Source: Aquimonas sp041395245
GTDB taxonomy: Bacteria; Pseudomonadota; Gammaproteobacteria; Xanthomonadales; Xanthomonadaceae
Assembly: GCA_041395245.1 (NCBI GenBank)
Contig: JAWLAY010000011.1
Span: forward strand, 124,001 to 188,000
DNA length: 64,000 nucleotides
Direction: 5' to 3'
This document shows positions 26,445-36,498 of the stretch, piece by piece; within the stretch, counting starts at the first letter, position 1, and every line of letters begins with the position of its first letter. The notes beneath the pieces were generated by a model. That model ran no database searches and was not told the origin of the DNA. It was given only the letters and a program-made list of their open reading frames with translations. A program made the translations under genes and the position numbers.

Positions 26445-26456
26445 GTGTTCAACTCC

Positions 26457-29400
26457 TCAGGCACGCAATTCGGCGTGCAATTCCTGCAATGACAAAACAC
26501 CGCCCGTGCCGCGATAGGGCAAGGAATGCACCAATGCGCGGGCACCAGAGACGGTCGTGGAATAAGTCACCCGGTGCTGCAGTGCCTCGCGACGGATCGA
26601 GAACGAGTCCGCGATGGCCTGCCGCCCCTCGGTGGTGTTGACGATATACACGATTTCGCCGTTCTTGATGAGATCGACCACGTGCGGACGGCCTTCGGCC
26701 ACCTTGTTGATCTGCGCGCAAGGCAGGCCATGCGATTGCAGGAATGCCTGGGTGCCGGTGGTGGCGATCAGACTGAACCCGCGTTCGAGCAGGGCTTTGG
26801 CCACCGGCAACAGGCGCGGCTTGTCCTGTTCGCGTACTGACACAAAGGCCTTGCCCGGCGGTGGCACCTTGATGGAAGCGGCTTCCTGCGCACGCGCGAA
26901 GGCCGCACCGAAGTCACGCCCTACCCCCATTACTTCGCCGGTAGAACGCATTTCCGGCCCGAGGATCGGATCGACGTTCTGAAACTTGGCGAAGGGGAAG
27001 ATGGCCTCCTTCACGGCGAAATAGTCCGGCACGATCTCGCGTTCGGCCCCTTGCTGTGCCAACGATTGCCCGACCATGCAACGTGCGGCGATCTTGGCCA
27101 ACGGACGCCCGGTCACCTTGGAGACGAAGGGCACGGTACGCGAGGCGCGCGGGTTGACTTCCAGCACGTAGATCTTGCCGCCACCCTGATCATCCGTATG
27201 GATCGCGAACTGGGTGTTCATCAATCCGACCACTTTCAATTCACGCGCCATCGCCGCGACCTGTTCGCGCAGTTGGTCCTGCAAGGCCGTCGATAGCGAG
27301 TAAGGCGGCAACGAGCACGAGGAGTCGCCGGAATGCACGCCCGCTTCCTCAATGTGCTCCATGATGCCGCCGATCAACACCTGACCGTCGGCGTCGGCGA
27401 CCACATCGACATCGATTTCCACGGCATTGTCGAGGAAGCGGTCCAGCAGCACCGGCGATTCATTCGACACGCTGACCGCATCGCGGATGTATCGACTCAG
27501 ATCGGCATCGGAATACACCACTTCCATGGCACGGCCACCCAGCACGTAACTGGGGCGCACCACCAGCGGATAGCCGATCTCGTGCGCCGCCGCCAGCGCC
27601 TGTTCGGCGGTGCGTGCGGTGCGGTTGGGCGGTTGATTGAGGCCCAGCTTGACGATCATCTGCTGGAAGCGCTCACGGTCTTCGGCCAGATCGATGGAAT
27701 CCGGCGTGGTGCCGATAATCGGCACGCCGGCTTCTTCCAGCGCACGCGCCAGCTTGAGCGGAGTCTGTCCGCCGTACTGCACGATCACGCCCTTGGGCTG
27801 TTCGCGCTCGACGATTTCCAGCACGTCTTCCAGCGTCAGCGGTTCAAAATACAGGCGATCCGAGGTGTCGTAGTCGGTCGACACGGTTTCGGGATTGCAG
27901 TTGACCATGATGGTTTCGTAACCATCCTCGCGCATCGCGAGGGCCGCGTGCACGCAGCAGTAATCGAACTCGATGCCCTGCCCGATCCGGTTCGGGCCAC
28001 CACCCAGCACCATGATCTTGTCGCGTGTCGTCGGCTCGGCTTCGCATTCGTCCTCGTAGGTCGAATACAGATACGCTGTGGACGTGGAGAACTCCGCCGC
28101 GCAGGAATCAACACGCTTGAACACCGGGCGCACTGCAAAGGCATGACGCAGTGCGCGCACGGCCTTTTCGTCGGTACCCAGCAACCTGGCCAGACGCGCA
28201 TCGGAGAACCCGCGTCGCTTGAGGAAGCGCAAACGCTCGGCATTCAACGACTCGATCCCTTGCGCGGCGACCTCGGCCTCGATGCGGATCAGCGCCTCGA
28301 TCTGGCGCAGGAACCAGTGATCAATGCGGGTGAGACTGTAGACCTCGTCCAGACTCAAACCGTGACGGAATGCATCGCCGACGTAGAACAGACGATCCGG
28401 TCCCGGCTCGCGCAACTGGCGACGCAGTTCCATTTGCCCGACATCATCCAATTGCGCAGGCAGAATGGGATCGAAGCCGGTGCGCCCGGTTTCCAGACCG
28501 CGCAGGGCTTTCTGCATCGATTCCGACAGACTGCGGCCAATCGCCATCACCTCGCCGACCGACTTCATCTGGGTGGTCAGGCGTGAATCGGCCTGCGGGA
28601 ACTTCTCGAAGGCAAAACGAGGAATCTTGGTGACGACGTAATCGATGGTCGGCTCGAACGACGCGGGCGTGGCACCACCGGTGATGTCGTTGCGCAATTC
28701 GTCGAGGGTGTAACCCACCGCGAGCTTGGCGGCGATCTTGGCAATCGGGAAGCCCGTGGCCTTCGAGGCCAGTGCCGATGACCGCGACACGCGCGGGTTC
28801 ATCTCGATCACCACAACGCGACCGTTGTTCGGGTTGATGCCGAACTGCACGTTGGAACCCCCGGTATCCACACCGATCTTGCGCAGCACCGCGATGGAGG
28901 CGTCGCGCAGGCGCTGGTATTCCTTGTCCGTCAGTGTCTGCGCCGGGGCCACCGTGATCGAATCACCGGTGTGCACACCCATCGCGTCGATGTTTTCGAT
29001 GGAACACACGATGATGCAGTTGTCCGCCGTATCGCGGACCACTTCCATCTCGAATTCCTTCCAGCCCAGCACGGATTCTTCCACCAGCACTTCATGCACC
29101 GGCGACAGATCCAGGCCGCGCTTGACGATTTCCTCGAACTCCTCGCGATTGTAGGCGATGCCGCCACCCGATCCGCCCAAGGTGAAGCTGGGCCGGATGA
29201 TCGTCGGGTAACCGACCTTCGCCTGGGTCTCCAGTGCCTGCTCGAAGGTCCGCGCTACCTCGGCCTTGGGGCATTCGAGTCCGATCTCGCCCATCGCGAC
29301 GCGGAACAACTCGCGGTCTTCCGCCATGCGAATCGCTTCCCGCTTGGCGCCGATCAGTTCGACGCCGTATTTTTCCAGCACGCCGTTGTCGGCCAAGTCC

Positions 29401-29699
29401 AGCGCGCAGTTCAGCGCGGTCTGGCCGCCCATCGTGGGCAGCAACGCATCGGGCTTTTCCTTGGCGATGATCTTCTCGACCGTCTGCCAGTTGATCGGCT
29501 CGATATACACCGCGTCCGCCGTGTCCGGGTCGGTCATGATGGTGGCCGGGTTGGAGTTGACCAGCACCACGCGATAGCCCTCGGCCTTGAGCGCCTTGCA
29601 GGCTTGCGCACCCGAGTAATCGAACTCGCAGGCCTGTCCGATGACGATCGGACCAGCGCCGATGATGAGGATGGAGCGGAGATCAGTTCGCTTTGGCAT
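26457..29699 (-). CDS. carB: Carbamoyl phosphate synthase large subunit
   Basis: 1080 residues from the ATG of MPKRTDLRSIL; 25 more open codons upstream lie inside the preceding gene and lack similarity. Two ATP-grasp halves are visible, each opening with a glycine-rich loop (IIGAGPIVIGQACEFDYSG and VLGGGPNRIGQGIEFDYC), followed by an allosteric domain (about 940-1080). It makes carbamoyl phosphate for arginine and pyrimidines from bicarbonate, ATP and ammonia supplied by CarA. Its first 17 bases overlap the upstream hypothetical gene. Confidence 0.98.
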   Translation of the reverse strand: MPKRTDLRSILIIGAGPIVIGQACEFDYSGAQACKALKAEGYRVVLVNSNPATIMTDPDTADAVYIEPINWQTVEKIIAKEKPDALLPTMGGQTALNCALDLADNGVLEKYGVELIGAKREAIRMAEDRELFRVAMGEIGLECPKAEVARTFEQALETQAKVGYPTIIRPSFTLGGSGGGIAYNREEFEEIVKRGLDLSPVHEVLVEESVLGWKEFEMEVVRDTADNCIIVCSIENIDAMGVHTGDSITVAPAQTLTDKEYQRLRDASIAVLRKIGVDTGGSNVQFGINPNNGRVVVIEMNPRVSRSSALASKATGFPIAKIAAKLAVGYTLDELRNDITGGATPASFEPTIDYVVTKIPRFAFEKFPQADSRLTTQMKSVGEVMAIGRSLSESMQKALRGLETGRTGFDPILPAQLDDVGQMELRRQLREPGPDRLFYVGDAFRHGLSLDEVYSLTRIDHWFLRQIEALIRIEAEVAAQGIESLNAERLRFLKRRGFSDARLARLLGTDEKAVRALRHAFAVRPVFKRVDSCAAEFSTSTAYLYSTYEDECEAEPTTRDKIMVLGGGPNRIGQGIEFDYCCVHAALAMREDGYETIMVNCNPETVSTDYDTSDRLYFEPLTLEDVLEIVEREQPKGVIVQYGGQTPLKLARALEEAGVPIIGTTPDSIDLAEDRERFQQMIVKLGLNQPPNRTARTAEQALAAAHEIGYPLVVRPSYVLGGRAMEVVYSDADLSRYIRDAVSVSNESPVLLDRFLDNAVEIDVDVVADADGQVLIGGIMEHIEEAGVHSGDSSCSLPPYSLSTALQDQLREQVAAMARELKVVGLMNTQFAIHTDDQGGGKIYVLEVNPRASRTVPFVSKVTGRPLAKIAARCMVGQSLAQQGAEREIVPDYFAVKEAIFPFAKFQNVDPILGPEMRSTGEVMGVGRDFGAAFARAQEAASIKVPPPGKAFVSVREQDKPRLLPVAKALLERGFSLIATTGTQAFLQSHGLPCAQINKVAEGRPHVVDLIKNGEIVYIVNTTEGRQAIADSFSIRREALQHRVTYSTTVSGARALVHSLPYRGTGGVLSLQELHAELRA

Positions 29700-31119
29700 T
29701 GGAGATATCGGCTGAGGAATCGGAAACGGGGCGGCTGCCAGCGTCGAGAATCCGCACCTCGCGGACCGTTTCACGCGGGATGCTCAAGTCGAAACCGCCT
29801 TGTGCAGGAATCAGGGCAAGAACCAGTCGCGCTCGGGTCGCGTCCTTCAGGACGCCACGACGCTGGGTGTTCCAGGTGGTTTCTACGACGACGGACCTTC
29901 CTTCGTAGGCGGCCAGCGCATCAAACGAAACGCGCCCCTGGGCATCTGGCGCGATATCGATGGCGGCCATTTCCTCAGGCGTGGGGACAGGCTCGATCAT
30001 CTTATCGACCACATCCTCGGCGACCGGAACGCCGTCTTCCTTGCGAGTCCGGGCGATTTCGCGGGCGCGTTTCTGTTCGCTGAGTGAGGAAGCGGTCACC
30101 CGATTCAATGAAAGGCGTACGGGGTCGATGCCGCTGACCCGAACATAGGGGCTGAGCGCCGACATCAAGCTCTCGCCGCTCAACATGCTGAACTGCTGGA
30201 AGCCAAGCGCGGCGCTGGGGCGCGTTTCGATACGAAATTCACCGCCTTCGCGGGTGAACTGCCCCCACGCGTGCAGCAGGTCGTCCTCCGCCTGCAATCC
30301 TTGCGACAACAGCAGTGATTGCACGCCATCAAGGTGGGCCTGCAGAAATTGCTCGACGGTGATGTCCTGGAGGTCGGCGCAGTAAGCATTGCGCGCGGCG
30401 AGAAAGCCCTGGTCGCGAAACACCACCGACGCATCGCCCAGCGTCGCACCGATCAGCGCTTCAGGGCGAAGCCTGCCCTCGCCGGGTACGCGCAAGCCAA
30501 GCCGCGCCTCCATGCTGCCTACGCCAGGCGTTTCGAGATTCATCAGATAGGCCAACACGCCCGGACTGCTTTGCTCAGCCTGAATGGTCAGCACCGACTC
30601 GCCCACGTCCAATCCCATCGATTGGAGATCCGTGCGATCCCAAGCGTCGACCTTGCAGCCCGCTGCCTCCATCGGCAAGCCTGTGTAGGCGCCGATCAAG
30701 CCCGATTGCGGCCCGGTGGGCAGGCCTTCGATTTCGAGATTGACCAAGCTGAACCCGATCCGATTCGGCAATTCGTCCGGCATGCCGAACAAACTGGAGC
30801 GCACCAGCCACCACAATCCCGGCGTATGAATCTCCATCCGTCGCGCACGCACCAGCACATCACCGCCCAGCGCGGGTCGCATGCGAATACCGCTGATGCC
30901 GATATCGCCCGCGAACGTGAAGTAGCTGTTGTCGCGGGCGACTTCCACCATGCCCGCCACTTGCTTCAGTTGTTTGTCGATGCCGGCACTGATTCGCCAC
31001 CACAACAAGCCATACAACAGCACCAGCGGCAACCCTACCCAGAGCAAGGCCCGGACAAAAATGCCGCTGACGGTCACACCACCGACCGAGGCACCACGCG
31101 AACGAGCGGAACGAGCCAT
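29683..31119 (-). CDS. Membrane-anchored hypothetical protein between carA and carB
   Basis: 478 residues. A basic N-terminus (MARSARSRG) is followed by one membrane segment at about residues 22-42, and the remaining 430 residues should be periplasmic. They are mostly beta-rich with a charged, Lys/Arg/Glu region near 345-375 (SEQKRAREIARTRKEDG). It carries no recognised catalytic motif. The gene starts 13 bases after carA and overlaps carB by 17 bases, so it is firmly embedded in the car operon. Its function is unknown; a similar gene occupies this place in Xanthomonas to my recollection. Confidence 0.82.
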   Translation of the reverse strand: MARSARSRGASVGGVTVSGIFVRALLWVGLPLVLLYGLLWWRISAGIDKQLKQVAGMVEVARDNSYFTFAGDIGISGIRMRPALGGDVLVRARRMEIHTPGLWWLVRSSLFGMPDELPNRIGFSLVNLEIEGLPTGPQSGLIGAYTGLPMEAAGCKVDAWDRTDLQSMGLDVGESVLTIQAEQSSPGVLAYLMNLETPGVGSMEARLGLRVPGEGRLRPEALIGATLGDASVVFRDQGFLAARNAYCADLQDITVEQFLQAHLDGVQSLLLSQGLQAEDDLLHAWGQFTREGGEFRIETRPSAALGFQQFSMLSGESLMSALSPYVRVSGIDPVRLSLNRVTASSLSEQKRAREIARTRKEDGVPVAEDVVDKMIEPVPTPEEMAAIDIAPDAQGRVSFDALAAYEGRSVVVETTWNTQRRGVLKDATRARLVLALIPAQGGFDLSIPRETVREVRILDAGSRPVSDSSADISNAKAN

Positions 31120-31132
31120 GACAACCTCCTGA

Positions 31133-32263
31133 TCAGGAACGATTGGCGCGAATCATCGCCAGGAACTCATCGAATAACGCGGACACATCATGCGGACCGG
31201 GAGCGGCTTCGGGATGCCCCTGAAAACTGAAGGCGGGCGCATCGGTCAGCGCAATGCCCTGCAGCGAACCATCGAAAAGGGACCGGTGGGTTGCCTGCAC
31301 GTTCGCCGGCAGACTGGCCTCATCGACGGCAAAGCCGTGGTTCTGACTGGAGATCATCACTCGCCCACTACGCAAGTCCTGGACAGGGTGATTGGCGCCG
31401 TGATGACCGAACTTCATCTTCAGGGTTCTGGCACCTGATGCCAGGCCCAGCAACTGGTGCCCGAGACAGATGCCGAAGATTGGCAGCCTCGCCGCGATGA
31501 ATCCGCGAATGGCGGCGATCGCGTAGTCGCAGGGTTCGGGATCACCGGGGCCGTTGGAGAGAAACACGCCGTCGGGCTTCATCGCAAACACCTCATTCGC
31601 CGGTGTTTGCGCGGGAACAACGGTCAGTCGACAGCCGCGATCAGCGAGCATGCGCAGGATGTTGCGCTTGACGCCAAAGTCGTACGCGACGACGTGGAAT
31701 TGGCCGCTGGACGTGGCAAAGTCGCCGCGATCCATGTCCAGACTGCCCTGCTCGAAGGTGTAGGTCTGTGCCTCGCACACTTCCTTGGCCAGGTCCATGC
31801 CCTTCAAACCGGGAAAGGCGCGCGCTTGGGCAACCGCATCCTCGACGCTCACGCCCTCACCAGCGGTCAGACACGCGTTCTGTGCGCCACCATCGCGCAA
31901 CAGACGGGTCAGCTTGCGCGTGTCGATTTCGGCAATGGCCACCACGCCGCGTGCCTGCAACCAGGCTGTCAGGTCGGATTCGCTGCGCCAGTTGCTGGCC
32001 GGTGTCGGCAGTTCACGGATGATCAGCCCCGAGGCCAGAACCGCCGCCGATTCGTCGTCCTGATCTGTGCAGCCGGTATTGCCGATGTGCGGATAGGTCA
32101 GGGTGACGATCTGCCGGGCGTAGGACGGATCGGTGAGGATTTCCTGATACCCGGTCATGGCGGTGTTGAACACCACTTCACCGACGCGCGTACCAACGGC
32201 TCCGGCGGAAAGCCCGTGGAAGACGGTGCCATCGGCCAGAGCAAGCAATGCAGGTTGATTCAC
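31133..32263 (-). CDS. carA: Carbamoyl phosphate synthase small subunit
   Basis: 376 residues. The N-terminal domain starts PALLALADGTVFHG. The C-terminal class I glutamine amidotransferase has the nucleophile Cys in FGICLGHQLL and the catalytic His in FQGHPEAAPG. It hydrolyses glutamine and passes ammonia to CarB. It is the first gene of carA-hypothetical-carB-greA-rpfE-recJ, with its own promoter about 125 bases upstream. Confidence 0.98.
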   Translation of the reverse strand: MNQPALLALADGTVFHGLSAGAVGTRVGEVVFNTAMTGYQEILTDPSYARQIVTLTYPHIGNTGCTDQDDESAAVLASGLIIRELPTPASNWRSESDLTAWLQARGVVAIAEIDTRKLTRLLRDGGAQNACLTAGEGVSVEDAVAQARAFPGLKGMDLAKEVCEAQTYTFEQGSLDMDRGDFATSSGQFHVVAYDFGVKRNILRMLADRGCRLTVVPAQTPANEVFAMKPDGVFLSNGPGDPEPCDYAIAAIRGFIAARLPIFGICLGHQLLGLASGARTLKMKFGHHGANHPVQDLRSGRVMISSQNHGFAVDEASLPANVQATHRSLFDGSLQGIALTDAPAFSFQGHPEAAPGPHDVSALFDEFLAMIRANRS

Positions 32264-32388
32264 AGAGGGGTCGCCTTTGATGAGCTGGGACTTCCGATTC
32301 CCCGCATCGTAAAGCGCTGTTGCGCAAGAAAAACCGGGCCAGCGATTGCGGGTCCGGGTCGACGATGCGAGGGTTCAGGCGAGTGCGA

Positions 32389-32417
32389 ATTGTAGATTTC
32401 CAGACCCGCGCTGTCCA
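32389..32417 (-). promoter_or_regulatory. Sigma-70 promoter of the car operon
   Basis: Read on the minus strand, -35 TGGACA (32412-32417) and -10 TACAAT (32389-32394) are exactly 17 bases apart. The predicted leader of about 120 bases (32264-32382) could hold arginine or pyrimidine control, but no clear ARG box was seen. Confidence 0.8.
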
Positions 32418-32463
32418 CCCGAGCGCGTACGCGCAATCGGCATATCGGCGCGACGCGGATTCG

Positions 32464-33240
32464 CTACACGTCGAACAGATCGTCGAGCGAATAGCGTCCG
32501 GGTGACTGGCGCGCCAGCCATCGCGCGGCCTTCAGGGCACCATGAGCAAAGACATCGCGACTGGCCGCGTGATGCGCCAGCTCGATGTGCTCGCTGGCGG
32601 CGAAGAAACTGACCCGGTGATCACCCACTACGTCGCCACCACGCAGCGCGTGGAATCCGATCTCGCCGGACTGACGCGTCGCGCTCACGCCTTCGCGACC
32701 ATGCCGCGCCACGGCGGAGAGGTCCACACCACGCGCCGCTGCCACCGCTTTCCCGAGTCGCAGAGCGGTTCCCGAAGGCGCGTCCTTCTTGTGGTGATGA
32801 TGGACTTCGACGACTTCGCAATCCCAGTCGGGCAAGGCCGCAGCCGCCTGCTGCACCAAACGGGTCAACAAGGCAATGCCGAGACTGAAGTTGGCGGCCC
32901 ACAACACGGGAATACGGGAACTCCAGCTTGCCAAGGCCGCTTGCGCCGCATCATCAAGTCCGGTGGTGCCGGAGACCAACGCCGCACCGCGCGCGACGCA
33001 GACTTCGCCCAGCGCGTGCAAACCCGAGGGTGCGCTGAAGTCCACCGCCACATCGAAAGCCGGTGCATGCGCCAGTTGACTCGGTTGCAGGACCGACAGT
33101 GCACCCAGATCCGCACGCGGCGCACTGGCCACGGCGGCCACCAGATGCAGTTGCGGATGCTCGGCCAGACTGGCGATCAGACTGCGCCCCATGCGCCCGG
33201 ATGCCCCGTGGATCAACAAGCGGATACGCGGCTCGGTCAT
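32464..33240 (-). CDS. dapB: 4-hydroxy-tetrahydrodipicolinate reductase
   Basis: 258 residues from the ATG at 33240, preceded by GGGGGA; an in-frame GTG four codons earlier is less likely. The dinucleotide loop IHGASGRMGRSL, the catalytic block VEVHHHHKKDAPSGTA and the C-terminal ASRDVFAHGAL are intact. DapB reduces the cyclic intermediate in the diaminopimelate and lysine route with NAD(P)H. It lies between dnaJ and carA on the same strand. Confidence 0.97.
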   Translation of the reverse strand: MTEPRIRLLIHGASGRMGRSLIASLAEHPQLHLVAAVASAPRADLGALSVLQPSQLAHAPAFDVAVDFSAPSGLHALGEVCVARGAALVSGTTGLDDAAQAALASWSSRIPVLWAANFSLGIALLTRLVQQAAAALPDWDCEVVEVHHHHKKDAPSGTALRLGKAVAAARGVDLSAVARHGREGVSATRQSGEIGFHALRGGDVVGDHRVSFFAASEHIELAHHAASRDVFAHGALKAARWLARQSPGRYSLDDLFDV

Positions 33241-33256
33241 GTCGTCCCCCACACTC

Positions 33257-34381
33257 TCAACTGGTCATGTTTTCGAAAAATCGTTTGACGCCATCGAACC
33301 ACGAACTGGCACGCGGCGAGTGCGCCTGTGCATCGGCGCCCTCGAATGTACCCTCGAACTCCTCCAGCAATTCGCGCTGCCGCTTGGTGAGCTTGACGGG
33401 CGTTTCCACCACCACGCGACAAAGCAGATCACCGGTGCTGTGACTGCGTACCGATTTGACGCCCTTGCCGCGCAACCGGAACAGCTTGCCGGTCTGGGTT
33501 TCCGCCGGCACCTTGATCAAGGCCTCGCCATCCAGCGTCGGCACCACCAATTCCGCACCCAGCGCGGCCTGCGAGAAGCGGATCGGCACTTCGCAATACA
33601 GATCGTTCCCGTCACGCTGGAAAATCTCGTGCTGCTGCACCCGCACTTCGACATACAAGTCGCCTGCGGCAGCACCATTGGGGCCTGCTTCGCCTTCGCC
33701 ACTCAGACGGATGCGGTCGCCGGTGTCCACACCCGCAGGAATCTTGACCTTGAGGGTCTTCTCGGATTCGACACGCCCCGCACCCTGACACTTCTTGCAG
33801 GGATTCTTGATTCGTTTGCCCGAGCCACCGCAGTGCGGACAGGTCTGCTGCACGGAAAAGATGCCCTGTTGCATCCGCACTCGCCCGTGCCCACCACAGG
33901 TACTGCAGGTTTCCACCACGCCGTCGGTGGAGCCACTGCCTTTGCAGGGCTCACAGGCGACAACGGTCGGAACGACGATCTCTTTCTCGACACCGAAGAC
34001 CGCCTCTTCCAACTCAAGGTCGAGCACATAGCGCAGATCGGCACCGCGCCGCGGCCCGCGCTGACGCGCTCCACCACCGAAGATGTCGCCAAAAATATCC
34101 CCGAAGATGTCGCCGACATCGGCGAAACCGGGACCGCCACGCCCCCCGCCCATTCCCCCTTCAAACGCGGCGTGCCCGTGCTGGTCATACAGGCGACGTT
34201 TGGACGCATCGGACAGCACTTCGTAGGCCTCCTTGGCCTCCTTGAAGTTGGCCTCGGCCTGCGCGTCATTGGGATTGCGATCAGGGTGGAACTTCATGGC
34301 GAGGCGACGATAGGCCTTCTTCAGCTCATCGTCGCTGGCGTTGCGCTGCACACCTAACACTTCGTAGTAGTCGCGTTTCAT
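33257..34381 (-). CDS. dnaJ: Chaperone protein DnaJ
   Basis: 374 residues from MKRDYYEVLG; a longer frame upstream was rejected. The J domain has the HPD motif in KFHPDRNP. It is followed by a Gly/Phe region (about 75-105), four CxxCxGxG zinc repeats (CEPCKGSG, CSTCGGHG, CPHCGGSG, CKKCQGAG) and the C-terminal substrate-binding domains. It stimulates DnaK ATPase and delivers substrates. It lies 150 bases downstream of dnaK, separated by a long hairpin. Confidence 0.98.
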   Translation of the reverse strand: MKRDYYEVLGVQRNASDDELKKAYRRLAMKFHPDRNPNDAQAEANFKEAKEAYEVLSDASKRRLYDQHGHAAFEGGMGGGRGGPGFADVGDIFGDIFGDIFGGGARQRGPRRGADLRYVLDLELEEAVFGVEKEIVVPTVVACEPCKGSGSTDGVVETCSTCGGHGRVRMQQGIFSVQQTCPHCGGSGKRIKNPCKKCQGAGRVESEKTLKVKIPAGVDTGDRIRLSGEGEAGPNGAAAGDLYVEVRVQQHEIFQRDGNDLYCEVPIRFSQAALGAELVVPTLDGEALIKVPAETQTGKLFRLRGKGVKSVRSHSTGDLLCRVVVETPVKLTKRQRELLEEFEGTFEGADAQAHSPRASSWFDGVKRFFENMTS

Positions 34382-34444
34382 CGTCGAATTCGGAACTCGT
34401 TCTAGCGGATCGATGCGGCTGGAAAATCCGCAACTCGGTTCAAC

Positions 34445-34477
34445 GACAAGGCCGCAGAGGTCGTCTGCGGCCTTGTC
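34445..34477 (-). terminator. Long hairpin in the dnaK-dnaJ gap
   Basis: A perfect 14-base-pair stem (GACAAGGCCGCAGA and its complement) with a 5-base loop. There is no U-tract, so it probably acts as an RNA processing or stability element, or an attenuator, rather than as a full terminator. Confidence 0.6.
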
Positions 34478-34531
34478 GGGCGGTGAATCGCACACGTATG
34501 GGGCGGACCTCGCGCCCCATCGGCGCTGTCA

Positions 34532-36445
34532 TCAGTTCTTCGGTTCGTTCTTGACCTCGGTGAACTCGGCATCGACCACGTCATCTTGCGGCGCAGACGT
34601 GGAGGCCGACGCACCGGCGCCTGCGTCACCGCCCGACGCCACCGCAGCCAGTGACTGCGCAACTTGCGCCAAGGCATTGGTCTTGGCCTCGATCTGCGCC
34701 TTGTCATCACCCTTCATGGCGGTTTCGAGGTCAGCCAACGCGGACTCGATCTGGCCGATCTGATCCGCTGGCACCTTGCCACCGTGTTCCTTGATGGCGC
34801 TGCGGGTGCTGTGGATCAGGGCATCGGCCTGATTACGGGCACCGACCAGCTCGTGGAACTTCTTGTCTTCCTCGCGATTGGCTTCGGCGTCGGCAACCAT
34901 GCGCTGGATCTCGTCATCCGACAAACCCGAACCGGCCTTGATTTCGACCTTCTGTTCCTTGCCGGTCTTCTTGTCCTTGGCCGACACATGCAGGATGCCG
35001 TTGGCGTCGATATCGAAGCTCACTTCCACCTGCGGCATGCCACGCGGAGCGGCTTCGATGCCCGACAGGTCGAACTTGGCCAACGACTTGTTGAAACGCG
35101 CCTGTTCGCGCTCGCCCTGCAGCACATGCACGGTCACCGCAGTCTGGTTGTCTTCGGCGGTCGAGAAGGTCTGCGAGGCCTTGGTCGGCACCGTGGTGTT
35201 CTTCTCTATCAGCTTGGTGAACACGCCGCCCAGGGTTTCGATACCCAAGCTCAGCGGCGTCACGTCGAGCAACAACACATCCTTGACCGTACCGGCCAGC
35301 ACACCACCCTGCACCGCCGCGCCAATCGCCACGGCTTCGTCCGGGTTGACGTCCTTGCGCGGCTCCTTGCCGAAGAACTCGGACACTGCCGCCTGCACGC
35401 GCGGCATGCGGGTCTGACCGCCAACCAGAATGACTTCACTGATGTCGGACATCTTCAGTCCGGCATCCGACATGGCGGTGCGGCAAGGTTCGATGGTGCG
35501 CTTGACCAGATCTTCGACCAGCGCTTCCAGCTTGGCGCGGGTCAGCTTGACGTTCAGATGCTTGGGGCCGGAGGCATCGGCGGTGACGTAGGGCAGATTC
35601 ACTTCGGTCTGCTGACTGGACGACAGCTCGATCTTGGCGCGCTCAGCGGCATCTTTCAGACGCTGCAGCGCCAAGGGATCCTTGCGCAGATCGATGCCCT
35701 GATCCTTCTGGAATTCTTCCACCAGGAAATCGATTACGCGCTTGTCGAAATCTTCGCCGCCGAGGAAGGTGTCGCCATTGGTGGCCAGCACTTCGAACTG
35801 CTTTTCACCGTCGACCTCGGCGATCTCAATGATCGAGACGTCGAAGGTGCCGCCGCCCAGGTCATACACCGCGATCTTGCGATCACCGCCTTTCTTGTCC
35901 AGGCCGTAGGCCAGTGCTGCCGCGGTGGGTTCGTTAATGATGCGCTTAACCTCCAGCCCGGCGATGCGACCGGCATCCTTGGTGGCCTGACGCTGACTGT
36001 CGTTGAAGTAGGCAGGAACGGTGATAACCGCTTCGGTCACCGCTTCACCGAGATAAGCCTCGGCGGTCTTCTTCATCTTGGCCAGCACTTCGGCGCTGAT
36101 CTGCGGCGGCGCCATCTTCTTGCCATCCGAGGTCGACACCCAAGCGTCGCCGTTGTCATGCGCGACGATGCCGTAGGGCACCAGATCCAGATCCTTCTTG
36201 ACTTCAGCGTCGGTGAACTTGCGGCCAATCAGGCGCTTCACCGCGTAGAAGGTGTTCTTCGGATTGGTGACCGATTGCCGCTTCGCCGAGGCGCCGACAA
36301 TGGTTTCGCCATCCTTGGTGAACGCAACGATCGACGGCGTGGTGCGATCGCCTTCCGAGTTCTCAATGACCTTGGCCTGACCACCCTCGATCACTGCAAC
36401 GCAGGAATTGGTGGTGCCGAGGTCGATACCGATGATCTTGCCCAT
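34532..36445 (-). CDS. dnaK: Molecular chaperone DnaK (Hsp70)
   Basis: 637 residues. The nucleotide-binding domain opens GIDLGTTNSCVAV and contains the phosphate-2 loop VYDLGGGTFDVS and the VGGQTRMP segment. The substrate domain and a C-terminal lid with a Gly/Ala/Ser-rich tail follow, ending DDVVDAEF. It folds nascent and damaged proteins with DnaJ and GrpE. A sigma-32 promoter lies about 55 bases upstream of the start, between grpE and dnaK. Confidence 0.99.
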   Translation of the reverse strand: MGKIIGIDLGTTNSCVAVIEGGQAKVIENSEGDRTTPSIVAFTKDGETIVGASAKRQSVTNPKNTFYAVKRLIGRKFTDAEVKKDLDLVPYGIVAHDNGDAWVSTSDGKKMAPPQISAEVLAKMKKTAEAYLGEAVTEAVITVPAYFNDSQRQATKDAGRIAGLEVKRIINEPTAAALAYGLDKKGGDRKIAVYDLGGGTFDVSIIEIAEVDGEKQFEVLATNGDTFLGGEDFDKRVIDFLVEEFQKDQGIDLRKDPLALQRLKDAAERAKIELSSSQQTEVNLPYVTADASGPKHLNVKLTRAKLEALVEDLVKRTIEPCRTAMSDAGLKMSDISEVILVGGQTRMPRVQAAVSEFFGKEPRKDVNPDEAVAIGAAVQGGVLAGTVKDVLLLDVTPLSLGIETLGGVFTKLIEKNTTVPTKASQTFSTAEDNQTAVTVHVLQGEREQARFNKSLAKFDLSGIEAAPRGMPQVEVSFDIDANGILHVSAKDKKTGKEQKVEIKAGSGLSDDEIQRMVADAEANREEDKKFHELVGARNQADALIHSTRSAIKEHGGKVPADQIGQIESALADLETAMKGDDKAQIEAKTNALAQVAQSLAAVASGGDAGAGASASTSAPQDDVVDAEFTEVKNEPKN

Positions 36446-36498
36446 GAAACTCTCCTTACAAAGTTCTTGCCCGGTGCAATCGCCGGGCTCTGTGCGCT

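Noticed and set aside
27333..28586. Open frame of 417 codons antisense to carB
   Set aside because: It mirrors carB codons and has no family motif or ribosome site; it is a by-product of GC-rich codon use.
33800..33980. Cys-rich repeats as possible heme or metal-peptide motifs
   Set aside because: They are the four CxxCxGxG zinc repeats of DnaJ.
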